From assembly GCA_965279095.1 (NCBI GenBank), contig CBDIHH010000002.1:1-64000 (forward strand): a DNA stretch of 64,000 nucleotides. Direction: 5' to 3'. The translations under genes and the position numbers were made by a program. The notes beneath the pieces were generated by a model that saw only the letters and a program-made list of their open reading frames with translations, was not told the DNA's origin and made no database searches. The stretch comes from CBDIHH01 sp965279095 (lineage in GTDB: Bacteria > Pseudomonadota > Alphaproteobacteria > Caulobacterales > Caulobacteraceae). Numbering within the stretch: position 1 is the stretch's first letter; each line of letters opens with the position of its first letter. Positions 42,413 to 51,040 of the stretch are shown here, piece after piece.

Positions 42413-42715
42413 ATGCGCATCGCCCTCATCGCCACCGCCTCCTTCGCCGCCCTGGCCCTCGCCGCCTGCTCGCAGAAGACCGAGGACCACGCCGGCGCCG
42501 CCGCCAACGAGGCCGGCGCCGCCGCCTCCTCCGCCGCCAGCGACACGGCGTCCAACGTCGACGCCGCCGCCTCCAACACGGCCGAGGCCGCCAGCAACGC
42601 CGCCGACAACACCGCCGCGGCGGCCAGCAACGCAGCGGACAACGCCGCCGCCGCCGCCGGCGCCGCCGAGCGCAAGGCCGACGCCGCCGCCGACGCCGCC
42701 GCCAACACCAAGTGA
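42413..42715 (+). CDS. Ala-rich repeat lipoprotein
   Basis: A 100-residue protein with a lipoprotein signal (MRIALIATASFAALALAAC; lipobox LAAC). About 75 residues follow, built of AASNAADNTAA-type repeats and ending in RKADAAADAAANTK. It should form an extended Ala-coiled-coil helix in the manner of Lpp-like or entericidin-like envelope proteins. No specific function is recognised. The N-terminus is close to that of the lipoprotein at 33955-34236. Confidence 0.72.
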   Translation: MRIALIATASFAALALAACSQKTEDHAGAAANEAGAAASSAASDTASNVDAAASNTAEAASNAADNTAAAASNAADNAAAAAGAAERKADAAADAAANTK

Positions 42716-42720
42716 TCTGA

Positions 42721-43060
42721 GCCCTTATCCTCCCCCGCTCTTCGCGGGGGAGGGGGACCGCGAAGCGGTGGAGGGGGCGCGGGAAGAGGCGCCGCGCTAG
42801 CGGTTCGCCCCCTCCGGTCCTCCGGACCACCTCCCCCATCCTCTGCGGGATGGGGGAGGATAGGGGACGCCCTTATCCTCCCCCGCTCTTGGCGGGGGAG
42901 GGGGACCGCGAAGCGGTGGAGGGGGCGCGGGAAGAGGCGCCGCGCTAGCGGTTCGCCCCCTCCGGTCCTCCGGACCACCTCCCCCATCCTCTGCGGGATG
43001 GGGGAGGATAAGGGCCGCCTTTATCCTCCCCCGCTCTTGGCGGGGGAGGATAAGGGGCGA
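42721..43060. repeat. Cluster of family D inverted-repeat elements
   Basis: Two nearly identical elements of about 145 bp lie in tandem (about 42724-42865 and 42870-43012). Each runs from cttatcctcccccgctctt through a centre with gcgggaagaggcgccgcgct to cctcccccatcctctgcggg and aggata. A short third partial copy follows. With the next element it fills most of the 606-bp gap before the rplI terminator. The tandem arrangement suggests local duplication. Confidence 0.8.
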
Positions 43061-43109
43061 GCGGCCGCCGCCCGAACCACAAGTCCATCAAGCGTTCGAC
43101 GGCCCTCTC

Positions 43110-43256
43110 CGCCCCCGCCTTGGCGGGGGAGGGGGACCGCCGGCCGCAGGCCGGTGGTGGAGGGGGCAGCGCCGCCTTGTCCTGCAGACCGCAGCGCAGC
43201 CCCTTCCACCCCCCGCTCCGCGGGCGGTCCCCCTTCCCCGCTTCGCGGGGCAGGAG
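43110..43256. repeat. GC-rich inverted-repeat element, family D variant
   Basis: It opens with cccccgccttggcgggggag and a hairpin ccgccggccgcaggccggtg, and closes with ccaccccccgctccgcgggc and ccccgcttcgcgggg. It shares the layout but not the exact arms of the preceding cluster. Confidence 0.6.
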
Positions 43257-43263
43257 CGTAGAA

Positions 43264-43294
43264 CGAAAAACGGCCCCGGATCGCTCCGGGGCCG
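43264..43294 (-). terminator. Terminator of rpsF-rpsR-rplI operon
   Basis: A perfect 10-bp stem (43271-43280 with 43285-43294, CGGCCCCGGA/TCCGGGGCCG) with a 4-nt loop. On the minus strand it is followed directly by tttttcgttc. It lies 27 nt after the rplI stop. A textbook intrinsic terminator. Confidence 0.9.
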
Positions 43295-43321
43295 CCTTCG
43301 TATCGGGTGTGTGGCTGAGAC

Positions 43322-43909
43322 CTAGCGGTCGGCCCCGAAGTCCACGTCGAAGGAGCCTGCGCCGCCTTCGGCCATGTCCTTGGCGGCTTCCTCGGCGAAC
43401 AGGCGGTCGGCGTCGTATTGCGACGTGACCACGTTCTCGCCGCGAGCCTGGCGTTCCGCTTCCTCGGCCGAGCGGGCGATGTTGATCGTCACCGTCACGG
43501 TCACCTCGGCATGCAGCTTCAGCTTGATCTCGTGCACGCCCAGCATCTTGATGGGCTTGTCGAGAACCACTTGGCTGCGGTCCACCTTGCCGCCTTCCGC
43601 CACGATGGCGTCGGCGACGTCGCGACCCGACACCGAGCCATAGAGCTGGCCGGTCTCGCCCGCTTGGCGGATCATGATGTAGGTCTTGCCGTCGAGGTTG
43701 GAGCCGGAGGCGGAAGCCGCTTCCTTGGCCTTCTCGTTGCGCGCCTCGATATCGGCGCGCTGGCCTTCGAACACCTTCAGATTGGCTTCGGTGGCGCGCA
43801 GGGCCTTGCCTTGCGGCAGAAGGAAGTTGCGGGCGAAGCCGTCCTTGACGGTGACCGTTTCGCCGAGGCCGCCACGGCCTTCGACGCGTTCCAGAAGGAT
43901 AACTTTCAT
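43322..43909 (-). CDS. rplI: 50S ribosomal protein bL9
   Basis: A 195-residue protein. The N-terminal domain MKVILLERVEGRGGLGETVTVKDGFARNFLLPQGKAL is diagnostic, followed by the connecting helix and the C-terminal domain (LDKPIKMLGVHEIKLKLHAEV). A 45-residue acidic C-terminal extension beyond the E. coli length is usual in Caulobacterales. Third gene of the operon, 13 nt after rpsR. Confidence 0.97.
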   Translation of the reverse strand: MKVILLERVEGRGGLGETVTVKDGFARNFLLPQGKALRATEANLKVFEGQRADIEARNEKAKEAASASGSNLDGKTYIMIRQAGETGQLYGSVSGRDVADAIVAEGGKVDRSQVVLDKPIKMLGVHEIKLKLHAEVTVTVTINIARSAEEAERQARGENVVTSQYDADRLFAEEAAKDMAEGGAGSFDVDFGADR

Positions 43910-43922
43910 CGGTGCGTGCTCC

Positions 43923-44195
43923 CTACTTCACGACATAGGGCAGCAGGGCCAGGTAGCGGGCGCGCTTGATGGCTTGAGCCAGCAGGCGTTGCTTCTTGGC
44001 CGAAACCGCGGTGATGCGCGACGGCACGATCTTGCCGCGCTCGGAGACGTAACGCTGCAGCAGCTTGACGTCCTTGTAGTCGATCTTCGGCGCGCCGGCG
44101 CCGGAGAAGGGGCACACCTTGCGGCGGCGGAAGAAGGGGCGGCGGGCGCCGCCCGCGGCGGGGGCCGGAGCGCCGGCTGCGGATTCATCTGACAT
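43923..44195 (-). CDS. rpsR: 30S ribosomal protein bS18
   Basis: A 90-residue protein. The core FFRRRKVCPFSG and IDYKDVKLLQRYVSERGKIVPSRITAVSAKKQRLLAQAIKRARYLALLPY is diagnostic. The Ala/Pro/Gly N-terminal extension is common in alphaproteobacteria. It binds bS6 on the 30S platform. Confidence 0.97.
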   Translation of the reverse strand: MSDESAAGAPAPAAGGARRPFFRRRKVCPFSGAGAPKIDYKDVKLLQRYVSERGKIVPSRITAVSAKKQRLLAQAIKRARYLALLPYVVK

Positions 44196-44207
44196 GGGGG
44201 CTGCTCC

Positions 44208-44660
44208 TTATTCCGAGGCCGGTTGGGGCGCGCGATCACCGCCGCCGCTGCCGGGGGGGCCGCGGTCGCCGCCGCCGCCGGGGGCGAAGTCTTCATAGCC
44301 GCGGCGCTCGGGGCGGTCGCCCCGTTCACGGTCGCGGTCGCGGCGGGCGAGCACCGGGGACAGCTCCAGGTCGATCTCCTCGACGCGGACGGTCAGCGAG
44401 CGCAGCACGTCCTCGTTGATCGCCATCTGGCGCTCCATCTCCTTCACCGCGGCCGAGGGGCCGTCGATGGCGAGGAGGGAGTAGTGCCCCTTGCGGTTCT
44501 TCTTGATGCGGTAGGTGAGGTTGCGAAGACCCCAGTATTCGATCTTGGCGATGTGACCGCCATGCTCTTCGATGATCGCCTTGATCTGGTCGTTGAGCGC
44601 TTCGGCCTGCTGCGGCGAGATATCCTGCCGGGCGATGACCACGTGTTCGTATAGGGCCAT
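44208..44660 (-). CDS. rpsF: 30S ribosomal protein bS6
   Basis: A 150-residue protein. The core MALYEHVVIARQDISPQQAEAL, GHIAKIEYWGLRNLTYRIKKNRKGHY and MERQMAINEDVLRSLTVRVE is diagnostic. The C-terminal tail is long, acidic and Gly/Arg-rich. First gene of rpsF-rpsR-rplI. Confidence 0.97.
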   Translation of the reverse strand: MALYEHVVIARQDISPQQAEALNDQIKAIIEEHGGHIAKIEYWGLRNLTYRIKKNRKGHYSLLAIDGPSAAVKEMERQMAINEDVLRSLTVRVEEIDLELSPVLARRDRDRERGDRPERRGYEDFAPGGGGDRGPPGSGGGDRAPQPASE

Positions 44661-44802
44661 AGGGTCCTTCTTGCGTTGGGGAGGCGGCGTCTGGGCCCGG
44701 GCGCAAGACCGGGGCGGGACGATGGATCGGACGCGCGGGATGCGCGGCGACCGCCTTCCAGGAAGCGGGGCTGATACGGGAAAAGGCGGCGGGTGGCAAG
44801 GC

Positions 44803-44926
44803 GTGCGTGGTTCGAGACGCGCCCTGGCGGGCGCTCCTCACCATGATGCGGGTTGCGGGTGTCAAAACGGTCGTCATGGTGAGGAGGCTGCGCAGCAGCC
44901 GTCTCGAACCACGCACCGCCCTCGCT
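44803..44926. repeat. Inverted-repeat element, family F
   Basis: Left arm gtgcgtggttcgagacg and gcgctcctcaccatga; right arm tcatggtgaggaggc and cgtctcgaaccacgcac, with a centre of about 25 nt. It occupies the middle of the 330-bp divergent gap between rpsF and fabD. Promoters of both operons must lie to either side of it; none is clear by eye. Confidence 0.8.
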
Positions 44927-44990
44927 TGCCCGCGCCCCCCTTATCCCTTACCCCTCGCCGCAAGAATCCCGCAGCCCAAAGGCCCCCCGC

Positions 44991-45935
44991 ATGAGCCTCG
45001 CCTTCCTCTTTCCCGGACAGGGCAGTCAGGCCGTCGGCATGGGCGCCGAGCTGGCCGCCGCCTTTCCCGCCGCCCGGGAGGTTCTCCAGGAGGTGGACGA
45101 CGCCCTGGGCCAGAAGCTCTTTCGGCTGATGAGCGAGGGGCCCGAAGAGGACCTCACCCTCACCGAGAACGCCCAGCCGGCGCTGATGGCCGTCAGCATG
45201 GCCGTGGCCCGGGTGCTGGAGCGCGAGTTCTCCATCGGCGTGGAGCGCGCCGCCTTCGTGGCCGGCCATTCCCTCGGGGAATATTCCGCCCTGGCCGCCG
45301 CCGGGGCCCTGACCCTGGCCGATGCGGCGCGGCTGCTGAAGCTGCGCGGCCAGGCCATGCAGCGGGCCGTGCCGGTGGGCGAGGGGGCCATGGCCTCGCT
45401 GATCGGCCCCAAGACCGATGTCGCCCTGGCCGAGGCCGCCGCCGCCGCCGGGGCCGAGGTCGGGGTCTGCGTGGTCGCCAACGACAACAACGCCGGCAAC
45501 GTCGTCATCTCGGGTGACAAGGCCGGCGTCGAGCGCGCCATCGAGAAGGCCAAGGAACTGGGCGCCCGCGCCATCCTCCTGAACGTCTCGGCGCCCTTCC
45601 ACTGCCCGCTCATGCAGCCGGCGGCCGAGGAGATGGCCGAGGCCCTGGGCAACACCACCTTCTCCGCCCCCCGCGCGCCCCTGGTGGCCAACATCACCGC
45701 TCGGCCGGTGCACGACGCCGACGCCATCCGCCGCCTCCTGGTCGAGCAGGTGACCGGACGGGTGCGCTGGCGCGAGAGCATGCTGTGGCTGGTGGAGGGC
45801 GGCGGGGTGACCCGATTCGCCGAGCTGGGCGCCGGCAAGGTGCTCACCGGCATGGCCAAGCGCATCGCCCCCGACGCCGGAGCCGCCGCCCTCAACACCC
45901 CCGCCGACCTCGAAGCCTTCGCGAGCTCCCTCTGA
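44991..45935 (+). CDS. fabD: Malonyl-CoA:ACP transacylase
   Basis: A 314-residue enzyme that loads malonate onto ACP. N-terminal LAFLFPGQGSQAVGMG, active-site Ser S94 in GHSLGEYSAL, and catalytic His in APFHCPLM. Its stop overlaps the fabG start as TGATG. Confidence 0.97.
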   Translation: MSLAFLFPGQGSQAVGMGAELAAAFPAAREVLQEVDDALGQKLFRLMSEGPEEDLTLTENAQPALMAVSMAVARVLEREFSIGVERAAFVAGHSLGEYSALAAAGALTLADAARLLKLRGQAMQRAVPVGEGAMASLIGPKTDVALAEAAAAAGAEVGVCVVANDNNAGNVVISGDKAGVERAIEKAKELGARAILLNVSAPFHCPLMQPAAEEMAEALGNTTFSAPRAPLVANITARPVHDADAIRRLLVEQVTGRVRWRESMLWLVEGGGVTRFAELGAGKVLTGMAKRIAPDAGAAALNTPADLEAFASSL

Positions 45936-46672
45936 TGTTCGACCTGACCGGCAAGACCGCCCTTGTCACCGGCGCCACCGGGGGCCTGGGCGGGGCCATC
46001 GCCCGCACCCTGCACCGCCAGGGGGCCGCCGTGGTCATTTCCGGCACCCGCGCCGAGGCCCTCCAGGCCCTGGCCGAGGAGTTGGGGGAGCGCTGCCATG
46101 TGCAGGCCTGCAACCTGGCCGACCCGGCCGCTGTCGACGCCCTGGTAGGCCAGGCCGAGGCCTTGGCCGGCCAGGTGGACATCGTCGTCTCCAACGCCGG
46201 CCTGACCCGGGACGGCCTGCTGCTACGGATGAAGGACGAGGACTGGTCCTCCGTGCTGCAGGTCAACCTCGAGGCCTATTTCCGCCTGTCGCGGGCGGCC
46301 ATGCGGGGGATGATGAAGCGCCGCTGGGGCCGCATCATCGGCATCACCTCGGTGGTGGGCGTCACCGGCAACCCGGGCCAGTCCAACTATGCGGCCTCCA
46401 AGGCGGGCATGATCGGATTTTCCAAAGCGTTGGCGGCGGAAGTGGCGGCGCGTTCCATAACGGTGAATTGCGTCGCGCCCGGCTTCATGGTCTCGCCGAT
46501 GACCGACGCTCTCACCGAGGGGCAGAAGGCCGCCACCATCGCCCGCGTGCCGGCCGGCCGGCTGGGTTCCGGCGACGACGTCGCCGCCGCCTGCGCCTAC
46601 CTCGCCAGCGACGAGGCGGCCTATGTCACCGGCCAGACCCTTCACGTGAACGGCGGCATGGCGATGCTGTAA
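45935..46672 (+). CDS. fabG: 3-oxoacyl-ACP reductase
   Basis: A 245-residue NADPH-dependent SDR. TGATGGLGGAIA at 13-24, SNAG in place of NNAG, catalytic Ser in ITSVVGVTGNPGQSNY and YAASKAG, and the FabG C-terminus GQTLHVNGGMAML. It lies between fabD and acpP, so the assignment to fatty acid synthesis is firm. Confidence 0.96.
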   Translation: MFDLTGKTALVTGATGGLGGAIARTLHRQGAAVVISGTRAEALQALAEELGERCHVQACNLADPAAVDALVGQAEALAGQVDIVVSNAGLTRDGLLLRMKDEDWSSVLQVNLEAYFRLSRAAMRGMMKRRWGRIIGITSVVGVTGNPGQSNYAASKAGMIGFSKALAAEVAARSITVNCVAPGFMVSPMTDALTEGQKAATIARVPAGRLGSGDDVAAACAYLASDEAAYVTGQTLHVNGGMAML

Positions 46673-46753
46673 AGTCGCTTGCGGCCGTCCCATGCATTCA
46701 TCTAGATGACCCAGAGCCGCTTCGGCGGCGCCACACAACAAGGCTGAAATTTC

Positions 46754-46993
46754 ATGTCCGACGTCCTCGAACGCGTCCGCAAGATCGTCATCGAACACCT
46801 GGACGCCGATCCCGAGAAGGTGACCGAAAAGGCCAGCTTCATCGACGATCTCGGCGCCGACAGCCTCGACAATGTCGAGCTGGTCATGGCCTTCGAAGAA
46901 GAGTTTGACATCGAGATCCCCGACGACGCCGCCGAGCACATCCAGACGGTGGGCGACGCGGTGAAGTTCATCTCCGAGCGTCTCGGCGCCTGA
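46754..46993 (+). CDS. acpP: Acyl carrier protein
   Basis: A 79-residue acidic helical protein. The phosphopantetheine Ser is S37 in DDLGADSLDNVELVMAFEEEF. The 81-nt gap after fabG probably holds its own promoter, as acpP is usually expressed highly. Confidence 0.97.
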   Translation: MSDVLERVRKIVIEHLDADPEKVTEKASFIDDLGADSLDNVELVMAFEEEFDIEIPDDAAEHIQTVGDAVKFISERLGA

Positions 46994-47080
46994 TCGGAAA
47001 GCCGCGCCGATGAGCCGCCGAGCGCCTCAGTTGAGGCGACGGCGGTCTCGCGTGTCGTGAGCGGCGGGAAGGCGAGATCC

Positions 47081-48364
47081 ATGCGACGCGTCGTCATCAC
47101 CGGCATCGGCCTGATCACCCCCCTGGGGCAGGGCGTCGATGTCAGCTGGAAGGCCATTCTCGCCGGCAAGTCCGGCGCGGGGCGCATCAGCGCCTTCGAC
47201 CCCACCGACTACGCCTGCAAGGTGGCCTGCGAGGTGCCGCGGGTGGACGGGCGCGGCGGCGGCGGGCCGGACGTGGAAGGGTCGTTCGACCCCGACCAGA
47301 CCATGTCGCCCAAGGACCAGCGCCGGGTCGACGACTTCATCCTCTATGCGGTGGCCGCGGCCGACGAGGCGGTGGCCGACTCCGGCTGGGCCCCGCAGAG
47401 CGACGAGGATCGTGAGCGCACCGGGGTGATCATCGGCTCCGGCATCGGCGGGCTGAACACCATCGCCGAGACGGCGCTGGAGCTGGACGCCAAAGGCCCG
47501 CGCCGGGTCAGTCCGTTCTTCATCCCCTCCGCCCTGATCAACCTGGCCTCGGGTCAGGTGTCGATCAAGCACGGCTTCCAAGGGCCCAACCACTCGGTCG
47601 TGACCGCCTGCGCTACGGGCTCGCACGCCATCGGCGACGCCATGCGCATCATCCAGTACGGCGACGCCGAGGTGATGGTCGCCGGCGGGGCCGAGGCGGC
47701 GGTCTGCAAGATCGGCATCGCGGGCTTCATCGCCTGCCGCGCCGTCTCCACCGGCTTCAACGACACCCCCGAAAAGGCCTCGCGCCCTTACGACAAGGAT
47801 CGCGACGGCTTCGTCATGGGCGAGGGCGCCGGCGTCCTGGTGCTGGAAGAGCTCGAACACGCTCGGGCGCGCGGCGCCAAGATCTACGCCGAGGTCATCG
47901 GTTATGGGATGTCCGGCGACGCCTACCACATCACCTCTCCGGCCCCGGAAGGGGCGGGGGGCTTCCGCGCCATGCAGGCGGCCCTGAAGCACGCGGGCAT
48001 CGACGCGGCCGACATCGACTACATCAACGCGCACGGCACCTCGACGCCCATGGGCGACGAGCTGGAGCTGGGCGCGGTGGAGCGTCTGCTGGGCAATGCC
48101 GCCGGCAAGGCGACCATGTCGTCGACCAAGTCGGCCATCGGCCACCTGCTCGGCGCGGCGGGCGCCGTGGAGGCGGCCTTCACGGTTCTGGCCATCCGCG
48201 ATCAGATCGCGCCCCCGACCCTGAATCTCGACAACCCGTCGGTGGACACCGCCATCGACCTGGTGCCGCACAAGGCCAAGCCGATGAAGATCGACTACGC
48301 CCTGTCCAACAGCTTCGGTTTCGGCGGCACCAACGCCTCGCTCGTGTTCGCGAAGGCGCCGTGA
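47081..48364 (+). CDS. fabF: 3-oxoacyl-ACP synthase II
   Basis: A 427-residue condensing enzyme. Nucleophile C177 in VVTACATGSHAIGDAM, with catalytic His in NAHGTSTPMGDELE and KSAIGHLLGAAGAVEA. The start at 47081 (MRRVVITG) has an AAGGCGAG site; an in-frame GTG at 47057 would add eight residues. The stop overlaps mltG. Confidence 0.96.
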   Translation: MRRVVITGIGLITPLGQGVDVSWKAILAGKSGAGRISAFDPTDYACKVACEVPRVDGRGGGGPDVEGSFDPDQTMSPKDQRRVDDFILYAVAAADEAVADSGWAPQSDEDRERTGVIIGSGIGGLNTIAETALELDAKGPRRVSPFFIPSALINLASGQVSIKHGFQGPNHSVVTACATGSHAIGDAMRIIQYGDAEVMVAGGAEAAVCKIGIAGFIACRAVSTGFNDTPEKASRPYDKDRDGFVMGEGAGVLVLEELEHARARGAKIYAEVIGYGMSGDAYHITSPAPEGAGGFRAMQAALKHAGIDAADIDYINAHGTSTPMGDELELGAVERLLGNAAGKATMSSTKSAIGHLLGAAGAVEAAFTVLAIRDQIAPPTLNLDNPSVDTAIDLVPHKAKPMKIDYALSNSFGFGGTNASLVFAKAP

Positions 48365-49446
48365 GCCCAAGGCCGCAGAGGCGCAAGCCCCCGCGCGCGC
48401 CCCGGCGCAAAACCCCTCTGCCCCTGAGCCGCCGGCTGGCCATCGGCGCCGGCAGCGGCCTGGCGGTCATCGCCATCATCGCCGTTCTGGCCGCCGGCTG
48501 GGGCCTGTGGGTGTTCAACGGGCCCGGGCCCGCGGCGGCCAACGGCAAGGACACCGTGGTCACCCTGAGGCGGGGATCGGGCCTCGGCGAGATCGCCACG
48601 GCCCTGGAGCAGGGCGGCGCGATCCGCTCGGCCTCGGTGTTCGCGGCGGCGGCCCAGGTGACCGGGGCTGCGCGCGAGCTGAAGGCGGGGGAATATGAGT
48701 TCCCCTCCCACGCCTCCATCGCCGAGGTGCTGGACAAGGTCCGCCATGGCCGCATCGTCCGGCATTTCGTCACCATCCCCGAGGGTATGACCAGCGAGAT
48801 GGCCGTCGAGATTCTCATGGCCAATCCCGTGCTCCAGGGCTCGGCGCCCGTCCCGCCCGAGGGCGCGATCCTGCCGGAGACCTATGATGTGGAGCGCGGC
48901 GAGGACCGGGCCGAGGTGCTCAAGCGCATGATGGACGCCCGCGACCGCCAGCTGGCCGACCTGTGGGCCAAGCGCCGCCCCGGACTGCCCCTGGCCAGCC
49001 CTGAGGACGCCATCACCCTGGCCTCGGTGGTCGAAAAGGAGACCGCCCTGGCCAGCGAGCGACCACGCATCGCCGCGGTCTTCGTCAACCGGCTTCAGCA
49101 GGGGGTGCGGCTGGAGTCCGACCCCACGATCATCTACGGCCTCACCCGCGGACGGCCCCTGGGCCGGGGCCTGCGCCAGTCGGAACTGGCCCAGCCCAAC
49201 CCGTGGAACACCTACCAGATCGACGGCCTGCCCCCGACGCCCATCGCCAACCCCGGGCGCGCGTCCCTGGCCGCCGTGCTCGACCCGCCCCGCACCCGCG
49301 AGATGTTCTTCGTGGCCGACGGATCGGGCGGGCATGTCTTCGCCGCCACCTACCCAGAGCACCTGCGCAATGTCGCGCGCTGGCGGCAGGTGGAACAGAA
49401 ACACAAGGCCCCGCCGACCCCGGCGCCCGCCGAGCTGGTGAACTGA
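48361..49446 (+). CDS. mltG: Endolytic murein transglycosylase MltG
   Basis: A 361-residue inner-membrane protein. Basic cytosolic N-terminus, one TM helix (about 27-50), a LysM-like domain, then the YceG core with FVTIPEGMTSEMAVEIL, GAILPETYDV and ASVVEKETAL (221-230), which holds the catalytic Glu. The C-terminus has SNPWNTYQIDGLPPTPI-like sequence (PNPWNTYQIDGLPPTPIANPG). It cleaves nascent glycan strands. The GTG start overlaps the fabF stop (GTGA). Confidence 0.95.
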   Translation: MSPRPQRRKPPRAPRRKTPLPLSRRLAIGAGSGLAVIAIIAVLAAGWGLWVFNGPGPAAANGKDTVVTLRRGSGLGEIATALEQGGAIRSASVFAAAAQVTGAARELKAGEYEFPSHASIAEVLDKVRHGRIVRHFVTIPEGMTSEMAVEILMANPVLQGSAPVPPEGAILPETYDVERGEDRAEVLKRMMDARDRQLADLWAKRRPGLPLASPEDAITLASVVEKETALASERPRIAAVFVNRLQQGVRLESDPTIIYGLTRGRPLGRGLRQSELAQPNPWNTYQIDGLPPTPIANPGRASLAAVLDPPRTREMFFVADGSGGHVFAATYPEHLRNVARWRQVEQKHKAPPTPAPAELVN

Positions 49447-49447
49447 G

Positions 49448-50329
49448 ATGGCCCTATCCGGCATGACCGGCTTCGCGCGCACCGAGGGGGCCCTCGAGGC
49501 CTGGACCTGGGCGGTGGAGGCGCGCTCGGTCAACGGCCGCAACCTGGAAGTCCGCTTCAAGGGCCCGCCGGGCCTGGAGGCCCTCGACCGGCTGGCGCGC
49601 GAGGGCGGCGGCGCCCTGTTCCAGCGCGGCCAGATCAACATCACCCTGCAGGCGCGCAAGGCCGAAGGGCAGGTTCTCGCCCGCATCAACACCGACCAGC
49701 TGGACCGCTACCTCGCCGTCGCCCGCGCCTATGCCGAGGACGGGCGGGCGGAGGCGCCGCGGATTGAGGCCCTGATGGCCCTGCGCGGAGTCATCGAGGC
49801 GTCCGAGGAGGTGGAGACCCCCGAGGCCAGGCTGGCGCTGGAGAAGGCCATGGCGATCTCCCTGGCCCAGGCCCTGGACGCCCTGCGCTCCGCGCGCCTG
49901 GAGGAGGGCGCCGCCTTGTCGCCGGTACTGGGCGGTACCGTCGACCGCATCGCCGCCCTGGTGGCCGCGGCCGAGACCGACGCGGCCCTGCAGCCCGGGG
50001 TGCTGAAGACGCGCTATCAGAAGCGCATCGCCGAGCTCATCGACGCCGCCGGGCTGGAGGAGCGCATCGTCCAGGAGGCCGCGATGATGGCGGTCAAGGC
50101 CGATGTGCGCGAGGAGCTCGACCGGCTGTCCAGCCATGTCGACGCGGCCCGCGCCCTTTTGGCCTCCGACGGGCCCGCCGGACGGCGGCTGGACTTCCTG
50201 TCGCAGGAGTTCATGCGCGAGGCCAACACCCTGTGCTCCAAGGCGGCGACCACGGCCCTAACCGCCGTCGGGCTGGAGCTGAAGGCCGCCATCGAGCAGT
50301 TCCGCGAACAGGTGCAGAATGTCGAATGA
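49448..50329 (+). CDS. yicC: YicC-family endoribonuclease
   Basis: A 293-residue protein with the YicC N-terminus MTGFARTEGALEAWTWAVEARSVNGRNLEVRFK and the DUF1732 C-terminus GPAGRRLDFLSQEFMREANTLCSKA, ending in LELKAAIEQFREQVQNVE. Family members are metal-dependent endoribonucleases that affect small RNA stability. It lies directly before gmk and overlaps it by 11 nt, the usual arrangement. Confidence 0.95.
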   Translation: MALSGMTGFARTEGALEAWTWAVEARSVNGRNLEVRFKGPPGLEALDRLAREGGGALFQRGQINITLQARKAEGQVLARINTDQLDRYLAVARAYAEDGRAEAPRIEALMALRGVIEASEEVETPEARLALEKAMAISLAQALDALRSARLEEGAALSPVLGGTVDRIAALVAAAETDAALQPGVLKTRYQKRIAELIDAAGLEERIVQEAAMMAVKADVREELDRLSSHVDAARALLASDGPAGRRLDFLSQEFMREANTLCSKAATTALTAVGLELKAAIEQFREQVQNVE

Positions 50330-50963
50330 GCCGCCCGTCGCCCGTCGAGGGTTGATGCTGGTGATCTCGAGCCCCTCGGGCGCCGGCAAGACCTCCCTGT
50401 CGCGGCAGCTGATCGCCGAGCATCCCAACCTCAGCCTGTCGGTGTCGGCCACGACGCGCCAGCCGCGCCCGGGCGAGGCGGACGGTCGCGAGTATCATTT
50501 CGTCAGCCGCGACGCCTTCGACGCCATGGCGAAGGACGATGCCTTCCTGGAATGGGCCGAGGTGCACGAGCACCGCTACGGCACCCCGCGGGGGCCGGTG
50601 ATGGCGGCCCTGGAACGGGGCCAGGACGTGCTGTTCGACATCGACTGGCAGGGCGCCATGAGCATCGCCGCCGAAGCCGGCGACGATGTGGTGCGGGTGT
50701 TCATCCTGCCGCCCTCCATGGCCGAGCTCAGCCGCCGGCTGCACGCCCGCGCCCAGGACGCCGAGGACGTCATCCAGCGCCGCCTGGGCCGGGCCGCCGG
50801 GGAGATCCGCATGTGGGCGGAATACGACTATGTCCTGGTCAACGAGGACTATGACGCCGCCTATGCGGACCTTGCCCTCATCTACCACGCCGAGCGGCTC
50901 AAGCGGACGCGCAACCCTTGGCTGAAGCCCGTGGTGGAGCGCCTCCTGGGAGAGGCGACCTAG
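50319..50963 (+). CDS. gmk: Guanylate kinase
   Basis: A 214-residue enzyme converting GMP to GDP. P-loop SSPSGAGKTSLS (17-28), GMP-binding SATTRQPRPGEADGREYHFV and DIDWQGAMSI. Last gene of the run from fabD. Confidence 0.97.
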   Translation: MSNEPPVARRGLMLVISSPSGAGKTSLSRQLIAEHPNLSLSVSATTRQPRPGEADGREYHFVSRDAFDAMAKDDAFLEWAEVHEHRYGTPRGPVMAALERGQDVLFDIDWQGAMSIAAEAGDDVVRVFILPPSMAELSRRLHARAQDAEDVIQRRLGRAAGEIRMWAEYDYVLVNEDYDAAYADLALIYHAERLKRTRNPWLKPVVERLLGEAT

Positions 50964-51040
50964 CCCGCTCGACTTGCCGGCCGATCCATTGTTTCATGCC
51001 GTGTCTCGACCTGGGACGGCATTTGGCGTGGAGCGGACAG

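Noticed and set aside
42497..42712. GCC-rich tract in the Ala-rich lipoprotein gene as a non-coding repeat
   Set aside because: The frame has a proper lipoprotein signal with lipobox and a charged ending, so a repeat-encoding gene explains it better.
42721..43256. Possible CRISPR array
   Set aside because: The repeats are about 145 bp palindromic elements in tandem without regular short unique spacers, and there are no cas genes.
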